From NCBI GenBank assembly GCA_963602355.1, contig CAVCIU010000005.1, forward strand, positions 1-58,280: a DNA stretch of 58,280 nt, in the 5' to 3' direction. This document shows, piece after piece, positions 41,809 to 50,506 of the stretch (position 1 is the first letter of the stretch; every line of letters begins with the position of its first letter). This DNA is from UBA791 sp963602355. Its GTDB lineage: Bacteria > Cyanobacteriota > Vampirovibrionia > Gastranaerophilales > Gastranaerophilaceae. The position numbers and the translations under genes were made by a program. The notes beneath the pieces are model-generated. The model was given only the letters and a program-made list of their open reading frames with translations. It was not told where the DNA came from and did no database searches.

Positions 41809-43610
41809 TATAGTTCACTACTTCTTTTAGTTTTTGGAATTTTTTTGTATGTTTCAATATCTTCTTCATCAAAGATAATTCTTGGTGTTACCATTACGAT
41901 AAATTCAGATTTACTTCTTGAAAGATTTGAAGATCTAAAGAAAAATCCGATTACAGGAATATCACCTAGAATAGGAATTTTAGAAATACCTTTTGTTTCT
42001 TGTTCATTAACAAGACCACCTAATATTAATGTATCACCGTCTTTTACACGGATATTTTTTAAATCAAGATTTCTTCTTGCAAGTAAAGTTGCTTCTACAT
42101 CATCACCTTCACCCAATTGACCAGCTACAACTGTGTATGTTGGATTGATGTTAAATGTAACATAACCTTCTGGGCTGATTTGAGGCGTGATTGTGAATTT
42201 CAAACCTTTATCATTACCGATTTCGTAGTTTTTAGATAATCTATATGAATCGGTTGTAGAGGTGTTTGATGCTGTCTCTGTTGTAACTTTTTTGATGTAG
42301 TCTTCTGTTAAGTCAATTGTAGAAGTTTGACCATTTGTAACTAAGATACGTGGGTTTGATAACAATTTACCTTTTGTATTTGATAACAAGTAGTTAACAG
42401 CCCATTCAATTGTTGTTGGATAGTTTCCTAAAACTCTTGAAGGGTCAAGAAGTGGAACATTACCTCTAAGTAAAATAGTTGTCGCAAAACCACCGTTCAT
42501 TGTTACCATAGTTTTACCATTAGCATATGCCCATTGGTTTGTAAGTTGTTTAGAACCGTTTTCACTTGATTCAACAATGGCGATTTCAAGATATGCCATT
42601 AATTGTTTTTTATCGTGTTCTTCTACGAATTCTCTAATTGTTTCAATTTGGTTATCGTTACCACCAATAACGTTGATAGTACCGATTTGCGGATAATAAG
42701 AAACTGTTAGTGATTGAGTTGGAAATGATGAAAAGTTTCCAGCTTTAACATCATTTTTAATTTCACAAGCTACAAAACCTTCACCAAGTTTGATAGCAGA
42801 AGAACTTCCGCCAGAACCTCCACTTATTTCTCCAGCGCCACCTGTCATTTTTCCGTTGAAGATATCACTGGCGCCACCTGTTCCTCCACCTTTTGAACCA
42901 AATGTTGTTGGTACTAAGATTTTACAAATCAAGTCTGCCATTTCTTTTGGTGTTGTGTGGTTTAGTACAAATGTTGTTGATTTTGGTTTTTTATCAAATT
43001 TATCCAAAATCTTTTGAGCCATTAATACGTCATTTTTTGTTCCGAAGATTAATAACTCGTTGTCAAGTGGGTTTGTTGTTACAATATCACCAGTTGAAAG
43101 TCCTGGTAAATTTTGGTTAAAAATATTTTTATTCAAAAAGTTTGCAATTAATGCTGCATCTAGGTGTTTTACTGGTAAAGATGTCATTGTATGTCTTGAA
43201 TATGTTAAATCTTTTGCATCTTTAGCATTTGCAACAATCATTGTTTTATTTTCAACATAATATGTTAATTCAGAAACTTGTAAAACTAGTTTGAAAGCAT
43301 CATTTAATGGTACGTTAACTAAGTCCAAAGTGATTTTTTTATCTTTTGGAACTGAGTTGTGGAACATAATATTCAAACCAGCTTTGTCGGCAAACATTCT
43401 AAGTACTTGTTGTACGTCAGAATCTCTCAAACTCAATGTAATCTTAGGATTGGTACGAGTGAATTGAATATCGCCTTCCAATTTCATTTGAGTTGGTTTT
43501 GTATCTCTAAGAACAGGTTTTTGAGTTACTGCAAAAGCTGAAACCCCTACCCCAAAGAGAATTGTTAATATTGAAAATATTATTATATTTTTAACCTTTA
43601 ATCTTATCAT
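41808..43610 (-). CDS. Secretin (GspD/PilQ-type outer-membrane channel)
   Basis: A 600-residue protein with an N-terminal signal/anchor (about 8-28). Periplasmic N-domains follow: an STN-like NVPLNDAFKLVLQVSE (about 98-113) and secretin N0/N1-like parts with PVKHLDAALIANFL and FVLNHTTPKEMADLI. A Gly/Ser-rich insert (about 236-270) matches GspD/PilQ loops. The C-terminal secretin domain (about 310-585) has LSNPRILVTNGQ and LILGGLVNEQETKGISKIPILGDIPVIGFFFR. It shows that the cell has an outer membrane. The upstream GspC/PilP-like gene ends 10 bases before it. Confidence 0.93.
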   Translation of the reverse strand: MIRLKVKNIIIFSILTILFGVGVSAFAVTQKPVLRDTKPTQMKLEGDIQFTRTNPKITLSLRDSDVQQVLRMFADKAGLNIMFHNSVPKDKKITLDLVNVPLNDAFKLVLQVSELTYYVENKTMIVANAKDAKDLTYSRHTMTSLPVKHLDAALIANFLNKNIFNQNLPGLSTGDIVTTNPLDNELLIFGTKNDVLMAQKILDKFDKKPKSTTFVLNHTTPKEMADLICKILVPTTFGSKGGGTGGASDIFNGKMTGGAGEISGGSGGSSSAIKLGEGFVACEIKNDVKAGNFSSFPTQSLTVSYYPQIGTINVIGGNDNQIETIREFVEEHDKKQLMAYLEIAIVESSENGSKQLTNQWAYANGKTMVTMNGGFATTILLRGNVPLLDPSRVLGNYPTTIEWAVNYLLSNTKGKLLSNPRILVTNGQTSTIDLTEDYIKKVTTETASNTSTTDSYRLSKNYEIGNDKGLKFTITPQISPEGYVTFNINPTYTVVAGQLGEGDDVEATLLARRNLDLKNIRVKDGDTLILGGLVNEQETKGISKIPILGDIPVIGFFFRSSNLSRSKSEFIVMVTPRIIFDEEDIETYKKIPKTKRSSEL

Positions 43611-43620
43611 TTTTATTGTC

Positions 43621-44679
43621 CTATAATCTTTGATTAGAATTGTATATCATTCTGTCGATTCCAGAAGAACCGCCAAACTTGTTACCTAAATTAGAAATTG
43701 TATTGTATTCTAATTTACCGTTGATTTGTTCACCAACACCTGCGCTGTAAACATTTGAACCAAGTTTTACAGTAACAGTTGAGTGTGTTATGTCTAAAAT
43801 TTTAAATCTATTGATGATATCACCTTTTTTTACAAGGTAATCAGAACCTTGTATATTCAAGATAGCAGAAGGGCTATAGTGATCATACAAGATACCTGAA
43901 ATGGTTGTTGTTAAAACTTTTTCAGCATCAGAATCTGTTGGAACTTGTGGAACAGGTTCTGGATAACTTACTTTTCTTGTTGCGCCTAGTGCATTAGTGT
44001 AAGGTACAAATGGATTTGTTCTTTCTTTATTATAGACAGAGAATGAAACCTTCTTTTCTGCTGTTGCAATAGCGATATCAGAATCGTCTATGTCATCTGT
44101 AACTTCAATAATTTTTCTACCTTTTCTTGGGAATGCTATACCAGAAACCCCACTATCACCAGTTGGAGGAGTTTGTCCATAACCTCCAGAAGAGTTGATT
44201 GGTGCAGGAACTCCGCCCACATTGTTTGCTCCATATTGGGCGCTTAATAAAACATCTAAATCGGATACGTCGCTAGTGCCAATTCCTGTATCGGCTACAA
44301 ATTCGTCTTTAATACTGATTGGGTGTGAGTCTAATTGATACAAATCGTAAATATAGTATATAGTATATCCGGCTAATAGTGAGAATAAGCTTATTAATAC
44401 TGCAATTGTAGCATACATTGCTTTTTCATTTTTAAATATATTGTTAAATCGGATTTTGAACACATTAAGAGTGTCATGGCTGATTTCAAATCTATCAGTC
44501 ATGGCTGTTGGCATGTTAACATATCTTATGTTAACGTTAACTTTATCGTTGCTAAACCCACTTATCATGGCTTTTTGCACCCCTATATCCTTTTCCGATT
44601 TGTTGTTGGTTTTCCTAACTTCCCAAGTATCAATACACATTTTATCATATCTGTCTACAAAAGACAAAATTCTTAACAT
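43621..44679 (-). CDS. GspC/PilP-like inner-membrane periplasmic protein
   Basis: A 352-residue protein by the longest reading. One membrane helix at about 95-117 (YATIAVLISLFSLLAGYTIYYI), a Gly/Pro/Ser-rich linker (about 150-180), and a C-terminal domain (about 255-340: TTTISGILYDHYSPSAILNI, GDIINRFKILDI, AGVGEQINGKL) with the homology-region/PilP-like beta pattern. The start is uncertain: the ATG at 44677 lacks a ribosome site, while internal ATGs (residues 14, 38) have better upstream purines (GGATATAGGGG before residue 38). It is the first gene of the operon and would dock to the secretin. Confidence 0.7.
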   Translation of the reverse strand: MLRILSFVDRYDKMCIDTWEVRKTNNKSEKDIGVQKAMISGFSNDKVNVNIRYVNMPTAMTDRFEISHDTLNVFKIRFNNIFKNEKAMYATIAVLISLFSLLAGYTIYYIYDLYQLDSHPISIKDEFVADTGIGTSDVSDLDVLLSAQYGANNVGGVPAPINSSGGYGQTPPTGDSGVSGIAFPRKGRKIIEVTDDIDDSDIAIATAEKKVSFSVYNKERTNPFVPYTNALGATRKVSYPEPVPQVPTDSDAEKVLTTTISGILYDHYSPSAILNIQGSDYLVKKGDIINRFKILDITHSTVTVKLGSNVYSAGVGEQINGKLEYNTISNLGNKFGGSSGIDRMIYNSNQRL

Positions 44680-44826
44680 TATTTTTTTTGTAAACTTTTT
44701 TATTATTGCTAACTTATAAATTTTATACCTATTTTATTAATTGATTTTTTTAAGAATAGATTTATTATTAATAAAAAATAATTTTATTATGTTAAAATAA
44801 AAATGTAATTGAAAGGAATATTAAAA

Positions 44827-45375
44827 ATGAAAAATAAAATAATTATTGCAGTTGCTGTTTTTGTATTAGGTTTTACTTTTGGTACAACTTTATTATCAGT
44901 TAATGCAGAAGGTCAAAAGGTTCAAAAAACAACTGTTACAACTGTTGAAAAAACTGAAAAATCAGTTTTGAATAAAAAATTACAAAACGCACCTCAAATG
45001 CAAGCTCAAAATACAGAAGTCATAAGTGTTGCTCCGCTTGATTTGATTGAAAATCCAGATAAATATTTGAATAAAAAAGTTAAAGTTACTGGTAACTTTG
45101 ATAAGTTTTCTATTTTAGGTTTAGACTACAAACCAGCAATGAAAAGTTCTGAAAAGTATATTACTTTCTTGATTCAAAGACCAAATGTTTCAAATGACAT
45201 TCCATTGTCAGAATTGAAAAATTTCTTATCAAGAGATATGGCAGAAAAATTCATTGATTTAAACAATGGTGATGTTATTGAATATACTGGTACAGTTTTT
45301 TCTTCAGCTTTAGGTGATGCTTGGGTTGATGTTGAAAGCTTAACTGTAATTAAGAAAAAAGAAGTTAAAAAATAG
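44827..45375 (+). CDS. Secreted protein with probable OB-like domain
   Basis: A 182-residue protein with a signal peptide: MKNKIIIAVAVFVLGFTFG..., likely cut near VNA-E (residue ~26). A Thr/Lys/Gln-rich linker follows to about 60. The C-terminal part, APLDLIENPDKYLNKKVKVTGNFDKFSI and YTGTVFSSALGDAWVDVESL, has the beta pattern of a tRNA_anti/OB-fold-like domain; this fold call is a guess. The start at 44827 has AAAGGA at 44812-44817; a TTG at 44809 overlaps the ribosome site and is less likely. TGT-TAAAAT at 44790-44798 is a good promoter. Monocistronic. Confidence 0.7.
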   Translation: MKNKIIIAVAVFVLGFTFGTTLLSVNAEGQKVQKTTVTTVEKTEKSVLNKKLQNAPQMQAQNTEVISVAPLDLIENPDKYLNKKVKVTGNFDKFSILGLDYKPAMKSSEKYITFLIQRPNVSNDIPLSELKNFLSRDMAEKFIDLNNGDVIEYTGTVFSSALGDAWVDVESLTVIKKKEVKK

Positions 45376-45453
45376 TTTTTAAATAATTCATATATATGAG
45401 AAAATTTTTTGTCATATATGCTACACTTATGTAATATAGGGAGATTATATTAG

Positions 45454-47958
45454 ATGAGTGATAAAAAGAATTTTTTAACTATACATGGGCATTTTTACCA
45501 ACCGCCAAGAGAAAATCCTTGGTTAGAGGCTATTGAAACTCAAGAGAGTGCGGCACCTGCTCACGATTGGAATGAGAGAGTTTGCGCTGAATGTTATAAT
45601 CCAAATTCTGTATCAAAAATTGTTGATAGCAGAAATAAGATTTTAGATGTTGTAAATAACTATGAATATATGAGTTTCAACTTTGGTCCAACACTTTTGT
45701 CTTGGATGGAAGAACATGCGCCACAAACTTATGACAGAGTTATAAAAGCTGATATTGAAAGTGTTATTGAACACAACGGACATGGTAATGCTTTAGCTCA
45801 AGTATACAATCACATAATTATGCCTCTTGCAAATTACCAGGATAAGCAAACTCAAGTAAAATGGGGTATTAAAGACTTCTTCTATCGTTTCGGTAGACAA
45901 CCTGAAGGTATGTGGTTAGCTGAAACAGCAGTTGATGATGAAACTTTAGAAGTTTTAGTTGATAATGGTATTAAATATACAATTTTATCTCCATATCAAG
46001 CTTTAAGATGTAAAAAAATAGATGAAGATAATTGGCAAGATGTAAGCTGGGGTAACATTGACCCTGCAAGACCATACCGTTATTTCTTAAAGAATGGCAA
46101 AGGTAAATATATTGACCTATTCTTCTATGACGGCGCTATTTCTAAATCTGTTGCATTTGATGAACTTTTAAAAGACGGTAATAAATTTATCAGAAGACTA
46201 AAAGAAGGTGTTTCTCCAACAAGAGGTTATCCTCAATTGGTTAATATTGCAACAGACGGCGAAAGTTACGGACACCATACAAAATTTGGTGATATGGCAT
46301 TAGCTTATGTTGTAAAAGTTAGAGCAAAAGATGAAGGTTTCCAAATCGTAAACTACGGTGAATTTTTAGATGAATTCGGTGTAAAATACGAGGTTGATAT
46401 TAAGCAGGCATCAAGCTGGAGTTGTTTTCACGGAGTTGGTCGTTGGTCTGATGATTGCGGTTGTTCAACAGGTGGACACCCAGGTTGGAACCAAAAATGG
46501 AGAAAACCTCTTCGTGAAGCTTTAAATTACTTACGTGATAAATTGGTTGAAATTTATACAAAAGAAGGTAAAAAATATTTTAAAGATGTTTGGACTGCAA
46601 GAAATAACTATATCGATGTTATTCTAGACAGAGCTCTTTTAAATGTTAAAAAGTACCAAAAAGCTAACTTTGTAGAAGGTTTATCTGGTGAAGATAAAGT
46701 TTCTGCGATGAAATTGTTAGAAATTCAAAGACAAGCCTTGTTGATGTTCACAAGTTGCGGTTGGTTTTTCTCAGAAATTTCTGGTATTGAAACAACCCAA
46801 ATTATGAAATATGCTGCTCGTGCTATGCAACTTGCTAAATCTTTCACAGATGAAAATTTAGAAGAAGGATTTTTATCAATCTTAGAAAAAGCAGAAAGTA
46901 ATATTAAAGAATACGGCAACGGTAGAAATATTTATGACAAATTCGTAAGACCAAGTGTTGTAAGTATTAAACAACTTGCATCTTTATGGGCAATCTTATC
47001 ATTATTCCGAGATATTGATGATGAAGAAGATTTATACTGTTACACTGCAAGAAAATTAGCTTACAAAAAAATTGTTAAAGGGTCTACAAATCTTGTTATA
47101 GCTCACGTTGAAATAAAATCTAATATTACATTAGAAACTTTTGATACAATGGTTACTTTAATTCAGTATGAAGGCGGAGATTTCCACTGTGCAATTAAAG
47201 ATTTCACAAACGAAAAAGACTACTATTGTACACAAGAAGATTTGGCTAAAACATTCTCTGACCAACCTTTGACAGAAATTATTAGAAAAATTGATGAATA
47301 TTTCGGCGAAAAATATTTCACATTGAAAGATATTTTTGCTGAACAACGTAAGAATATTTTAGCAATGTTGTTAAAAGATCAGATGGAAAAATTCTCTGAA
47401 ACATATCAACAAATGTATTATGATGGCAGAAGTTCTATCGCTCAAATGCAATCTTTGGGCTTGAATATTCCTCCTGAATTCAAGATTTCTGCTCAATATG
47501 CTTTGACTAAAAAATTCAATGACTTGTTTACTGACTCAAAAAGTTACATTGATGACGACGTAATTAAAGAGGCTGCAGATATTGATAATGAGGCTAAACG
47601 ACTTGAACTTAAAATTGATAAAACTTCAACAAGTAAAATTTTCTCAGCAAAATTGCTACAAAATATTACTCGTTTAGCGGAAAACTTTGATTTCAGTCAA
47701 GCTGATGCAACTTTAGAAATTTTCAAACATATTGAAGATTTAGATATGAAAGTTGAAATTTCTGAGGCTCAAAATATTTATTTCAGTAAAATATTTATTC
47801 AACTGGGCGATATTCTAGAAGATTTCGAAAAATCTCATACAGAACGAGATAAAGAATTTTTGGAAATATTGTTTGCAATTGGTTCAAAATTGAATATCAA
47901 TACTGAATTCTTTAAAACTAAATATACGAAGATTTTACTTGATACTATGGAAGAATGA
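45454..47958 (+). CDS. GH57 glycoside hydrolase with DUF3536 domain
   Basis: An 834-residue cytosolic GH57-family protein, probably acting on alpha-glucans (4-alpha-glucanotransferase/amylase-like). The N-terminal IHGHFYQPPRENPW is the GH57 start; the likely nucleophile is Glu in EGMWLAETAVDDE (about 150-162); HNGHGNALAQVYNH and ATDGESYGHH follow. SWSCFHGVGRWSDDCGCSTGG (about 326-346) leads into DUF3536, common in cyanobacterial and Deinococcus-type proteins. The region after 560 is helical and charged. GGGAG lies 11-15 bases before the ATG; TGC-TACACT at 45419-45427 is a likely promoter. Monocistronic, ends at a strong hairpin. Confidence 0.88.
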   Translation: MSDKKNFLTIHGHFYQPPRENPWLEAIETQESAAPAHDWNERVCAECYNPNSVSKIVDSRNKILDVVNNYEYMSFNFGPTLLSWMEEHAPQTYDRVIKADIESVIEHNGHGNALAQVYNHIIMPLANYQDKQTQVKWGIKDFFYRFGRQPEGMWLAETAVDDETLEVLVDNGIKYTILSPYQALRCKKIDEDNWQDVSWGNIDPARPYRYFLKNGKGKYIDLFFYDGAISKSVAFDELLKDGNKFIRRLKEGVSPTRGYPQLVNIATDGESYGHHTKFGDMALAYVVKVRAKDEGFQIVNYGEFLDEFGVKYEVDIKQASSWSCFHGVGRWSDDCGCSTGGHPGWNQKWRKPLREALNYLRDKLVEIYTKEGKKYFKDVWTARNNYIDVILDRALLNVKKYQKANFVEGLSGEDKVSAMKLLEIQRQALLMFTSCGWFFSEISGIETTQIMKYAARAMQLAKSFTDENLEEGFLSILEKAESNIKEYGNGRNIYDKFVRPSVVSIKQLASLWAILSLFRDIDDEEDLYCYTARKLAYKKIVKGSTNLVIAHVEIKSNITLETFDTMVTLIQYEGGDFHCAIKDFTNEKDYYCTQEDLAKTFSDQPLTEIIRKIDEYFGEKYFTLKDIFAEQRKNILAMLLKDQMEKFSETYQQMYYDGRSSIAQMQSLGLNIPPEFKISAQYALTKKFNDLFTDSKSYIDDDVIKEAADIDNEAKRLELKIDKTSTSKIFSAKLLQNITRLAENFDFSQADATLEIFKHIEDLDMKVEISEAQNIYFSKIFIQLGDILEDFEKSHTERDKEFLEILFAIGSKLNINTEFFKTKYTKILLDTMEE

Positions 47959-47980
47959 TTATAGTAAAATTGACAAGTTA

Positions 47981-48019
47981 AAAGAAGAGGGCGAAGCCGT
48001 TGGCTTCGCCCTCTTCTTT
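47981..48019. terminator. Bidirectional terminator between GH57-DUF3536 and wecB
   Basis: An 18-bp perfect stem (47981-47998 with 48002-48019, loop GTT), with T-runs outwards. The stem core is GGCGAAGCC, as in the fliD/aroB terminator. Confidence 0.9.
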
Positions 48020-48026
48020 TTTTTAA

Positions 48027-49151
48027 TTATTTATTAAAATATTCAGAAATAAGTTTTTCTATCTTTTGAGATGATTTACCGTCTCCGTAAGGGTTTTGAA
48101 CACTCAATCTTGTTTCTGCTTTGTCTTTAGAAAGGATTTCGTCGCTAAGCTTAACGATTTTATCGTATTCTGCACCGACAAGAGTTGAAACCCCTGCTTC
48201 AATACCTTCTTGACGTTCTGTTTCATATCTCATAACAAGTGTTGGACAGCCGAAAGAAGGTGCTTCTTCTTGAATTCCGCCACTATCTGTTAGGATAAGT
48301 TTAGCATTTTTCATCAAATACACTAGATTTGGATAATCAAGTGGTGATAATAAATGAATATTTTCAATTTTGTCTAAGTGTTTATAAATTTTTTCTTTAA
48401 CGTTTGGATTTGGGTGAACAGGAATTATGAAGCTGTGTGATGTATGCTTTTGAGCAAGTGTTTTTATTGCTTCAATAATTCTATCAATTCTTTCACCATG
48501 ATTTTCACGTCTATGAGCTGTAACTAAGATTGTGTTGTTATCGATTTTGATATTTTGTTCTTCGTAGAATTTTTTAGCGTTGTTCAATGTTTCTTCTGAT
48601 AAACAGAAAAGAGCATCAATAACGGTGTTTCCTACTACGTGAACTTTATTTTTATCAATATCTTCTTTTAATAAAGCTTTTTGATTTTTCTCTGTTGGGC
48701 AGAAGTGTAAATCTGCAACACGAGAAGTCATTTGACGCATAACCTCTTCTGGGAATGGTTCAAAGATGTCGTATGAGCGAAGACCCGCTTCTACGTGGAA
48801 TACTGGTACTCTGTTATAGTAACTTGTAAGTGCCCCACAAAGTACTGTCATTGTGTCGCCTTGAACGATTGTTGCATCAATTTTGTTTTCGTCAAAAACT
48901 TTGCTTAGAGATGTCAAAATTCTTGCTTGAACTTCTGCTAATGTTTGATTTGGTTTCATACAATCAAGGTTGATGTCAGCCTTTAAGTTAAAGTATGACA
49001 AAGTTTGGTTAGAAAGCTCCTTTTGTTGTTCAGTGTTGCATACAATTACGTTGTATTTTTCTGGATACTTTCTAAGTTCTAGTATAACTGGTGCTAATTT
49101 AATAACTTCGGGTCTTGTTCCGAATACGACTAATATATTTTTCTTGTTCAT
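48027..49151 (-). CDS. wecB: UDP-N-acetylglucosamine 2-epimerase (non-hydrolysing)
   Basis: Interconverts UDP-GlcNAc and UDP-ManNAc for cell-surface polysaccharide. It has 374 residues. Signatures: VVFGTRPEVIKLAPVI (about 8-23), VQGDTMTVLCGAL, PVFHVEAGLRS (about 115-125), TAHRRENHG (about 210-218), LLTDSGGIQEEAPSFGCP (about 285-302). It has no Shine-Dalgarno: TAAAAT lies six bases before the ATG (leaderless). It is divergent from trmFO with only 44 bases between the starts. Confidence 0.95.
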   Translation of the reverse strand: MNKKNILVVFGTRPEVIKLAPVILELRKYPEKYNVIVCNTEQQKELSNQTLSYFNLKADINLDCMKPNQTLAEVQARILTSLSKVFDENKIDATIVQGDTMTVLCGALTSYYNRVPVFHVEAGLRSYDIFEPFPEEVMRQMTSRVADLHFCPTEKNQKALLKEDIDKNKVHVVGNTVIDALFCLSEETLNNAKKFYEEQNIKIDNNTILVTAHRRENHGERIDRIIEAIKTLAQKHTSHSFIIPVHPNPNVKEKIYKHLDKIENIHLLSPLDYPNLVYLMKNAKLILTDSGGIQEEAPSFGCPTLVMRYETERQEGIEAGVSTLVGAEYDKIVKLSDEILSKDKAETRLSVQNPYGDGKSSQKIEKLISEYFNK

Positions 49152-49157
49152 ATAGTC

Positions 49158-49189
49158 ATTTTACACTAAATAAATTTTTTTGGTATACT
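49158..49189. promoter_or_regulatory. Overlapping divergent leaderless promoters of wecB and trmFO
   Basis: For trmFO (+): TTTACA (49160-49165), an 18-base spacer ending in TGG, TATACT (49184-49189), six bases, ATG 49196. For wecB (-): TAAAAT (complement of 49158-49163), six bases (GACTAT), ATG 49149-49151. The wecB -10 and the trmFO -35 share four bases, so polymerases cannot use both at once. No ribosome site on either side. Confidence 0.7.
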
Positions 49190-49195
49190 TATTTT

Positions 49196-50506
49196 ATGAA
49201 AGTTAAAATTATTGGTGCAGGTTTGGCTGGAAGTGAAGCAGCATTACAACTTGCAAAAAGAGGGATAGAAGTAGATTTATACGAAATGCGACCTGTAAAA
49301 ATGACAGGCGCACATACCACTGAAAAATTGGCAGAATTTGTTTGTTCAAACAGTATGGGCTCTTATGATTTGTCTGTTGCAAGTGGTTTGTTGAAAAAAG
49401 AAATGGAACTTTTAGGTTCAGAACTTATTAAGATTGCTTTTGATGTTAAAGTTCCTGCAGGCAATGCTCTTGCAATTGATAGAGAAGAGTTTTCAAAAAG
49501 GGTTACAGAATTAATTGAAGCAAATCCTTTAATTAATTTAATTAGAGAAGAGGTTGATGAGATTCCTGATGGTGATGTTATTATTGCATCTGGTCCTTTG
49601 ACTTCTGATAGTATGACAAAAAGTATTCAAGAATTTACTCAAGAGGAACATCTTCACTTTTTCGATGCAGTTGCTCCGATTGTAGAAAAAGATAGTATTA
49701 ATTTTGATAAAGCTTTTTACGGCTCAAGATATGATAAGGGCGAGGCTTCTTATATTAATTGTCCTATGAACCAAGAAGAGTACGAAAAATTCTATAATAT
49801 TTTGATTAATGCTGAAAGAATTGAACTTAAAGAATTTGAAAAAAATGCTAAATTCTTTGAAAGCTGTTTGCCAGTAGAGGTTTTAGGCTCTCGTGGTATT
49901 GATACTCTTCGTTTTGGACCTATGAAACCTGTTGGGCTTGTTGATAAAAGAAACAATGAAATAAATTATGCTGTTGTTCAACTTAGACAGGATAATGCGT
50001 TGAAGACTTTATACAATTTAGTTGGATTTCAGACTAATTTAAAATGGAGTTTTCAAAAAGAACTTATTCATTCTATTCCAGGGTTAGAAAATGCTAATAT
50101 TGTTCGTTATGGTGTAATGCACAGAAACACATTTATTAATAGTCCAAAGATTTTGACAAATAAATTGAACACTAAAAAACGTGATAATTTGTTTTTTGCC
50201 GGTCAAATCACAGGTGTTGAGGGTTATACAGAAAGTATGGCATCAGGTTTAATTGCTGGGATTAATATGGCAAAATATCTCAAGGGTGAACCAATGTTAG
50301 AAATGCCTTCTGAGTGTATTTTGGGTGCTTTATTGAATTATATTACTGACGAAAATCATAAACAACTTCAACCAGTTAATTCAAATTGGGCTTTGATAAA
50401 CAATATTGAACTACCTAAAAAGATTAGAAAAGATAAAAAGGCTAAGGCTGAAATTCTTGCAAATAGAAGCTTAGAGGCTTTGAATGGAGTTTTAAACAAT
50501 CTATGA
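49196..50506 (+). CDS. trmFO: Methylenetetrahydrofolate-tRNA-(uracil-5-)-methyltransferase
   Basis: A folate- and FAD-dependent enzyme that makes ribothymidine at position 54 of tRNA. It has 436 residues: the N-terminal FAD motif KIIGAGLAGSEAALQLA (about 4-20), EMRPVKMTGAHTTE, and the cysteine sites EFVCSNSMGS (about 49-58) and YINCPMNQEEY (about 184-194). The start chosen at 49196 begins at this motif; an upstream ATG at 49115 would overlap wecB and add 27 non-homologous residues. It overlaps the next gene by four bases (ATGA). Confidence 0.95.
   Translation: MKVKIIGAGLAGSEAALQLAKRGIEVDLYEMRPVKMTGAHTTEKLAEFVCSNSMGSYDLSVASGLLKKEMELLGSELIKIAFDVKVPAGNALAIDREEFSKRVTELIEANPLINLIREEVDEIPDGDVIIASGPLTSDSMTKSIQEFTQEEHLHFFDAVAPIVEKDSINFDKAFYGSRYDKGEASYINCPMNQEEYEKFYNILINAERIELKEFEKNAKFFESCLPVEVLGSRGIDTLRFGPMKPVGLVDKRNNEINYAVVQLRQDNALKTLYNLVGFQTNLKWSFQKELIHSIPGLENANIVRYGVMHRNTFINSPKILTNKLNTKKRDNLFFAGQITGVEGYTESMASGLIAGINMAKYLKGEPMLEMPSECILGALLNYITDENHKQLQPVNSNWALINNIELPKKIRKDKKAKAEILANRSLEALNGVLNNL

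Noticed and set aside
42780..42900. Gly/Ser-rich repeat-like stretch in the secretin gene as a possible tandem repeat array
   Set aside because: It is an ordinary low-complexity loop of the secretin, with no repeated unit and no spacers, so not CRISPR or a minisatellite.
49115..49195. Longer start of trmFO overlapping wecB
   Set aside because: The extra 27 residues do not resemble the family; the ATG at 49196 begins the FAD motif and sits at the right distance from a promoter.
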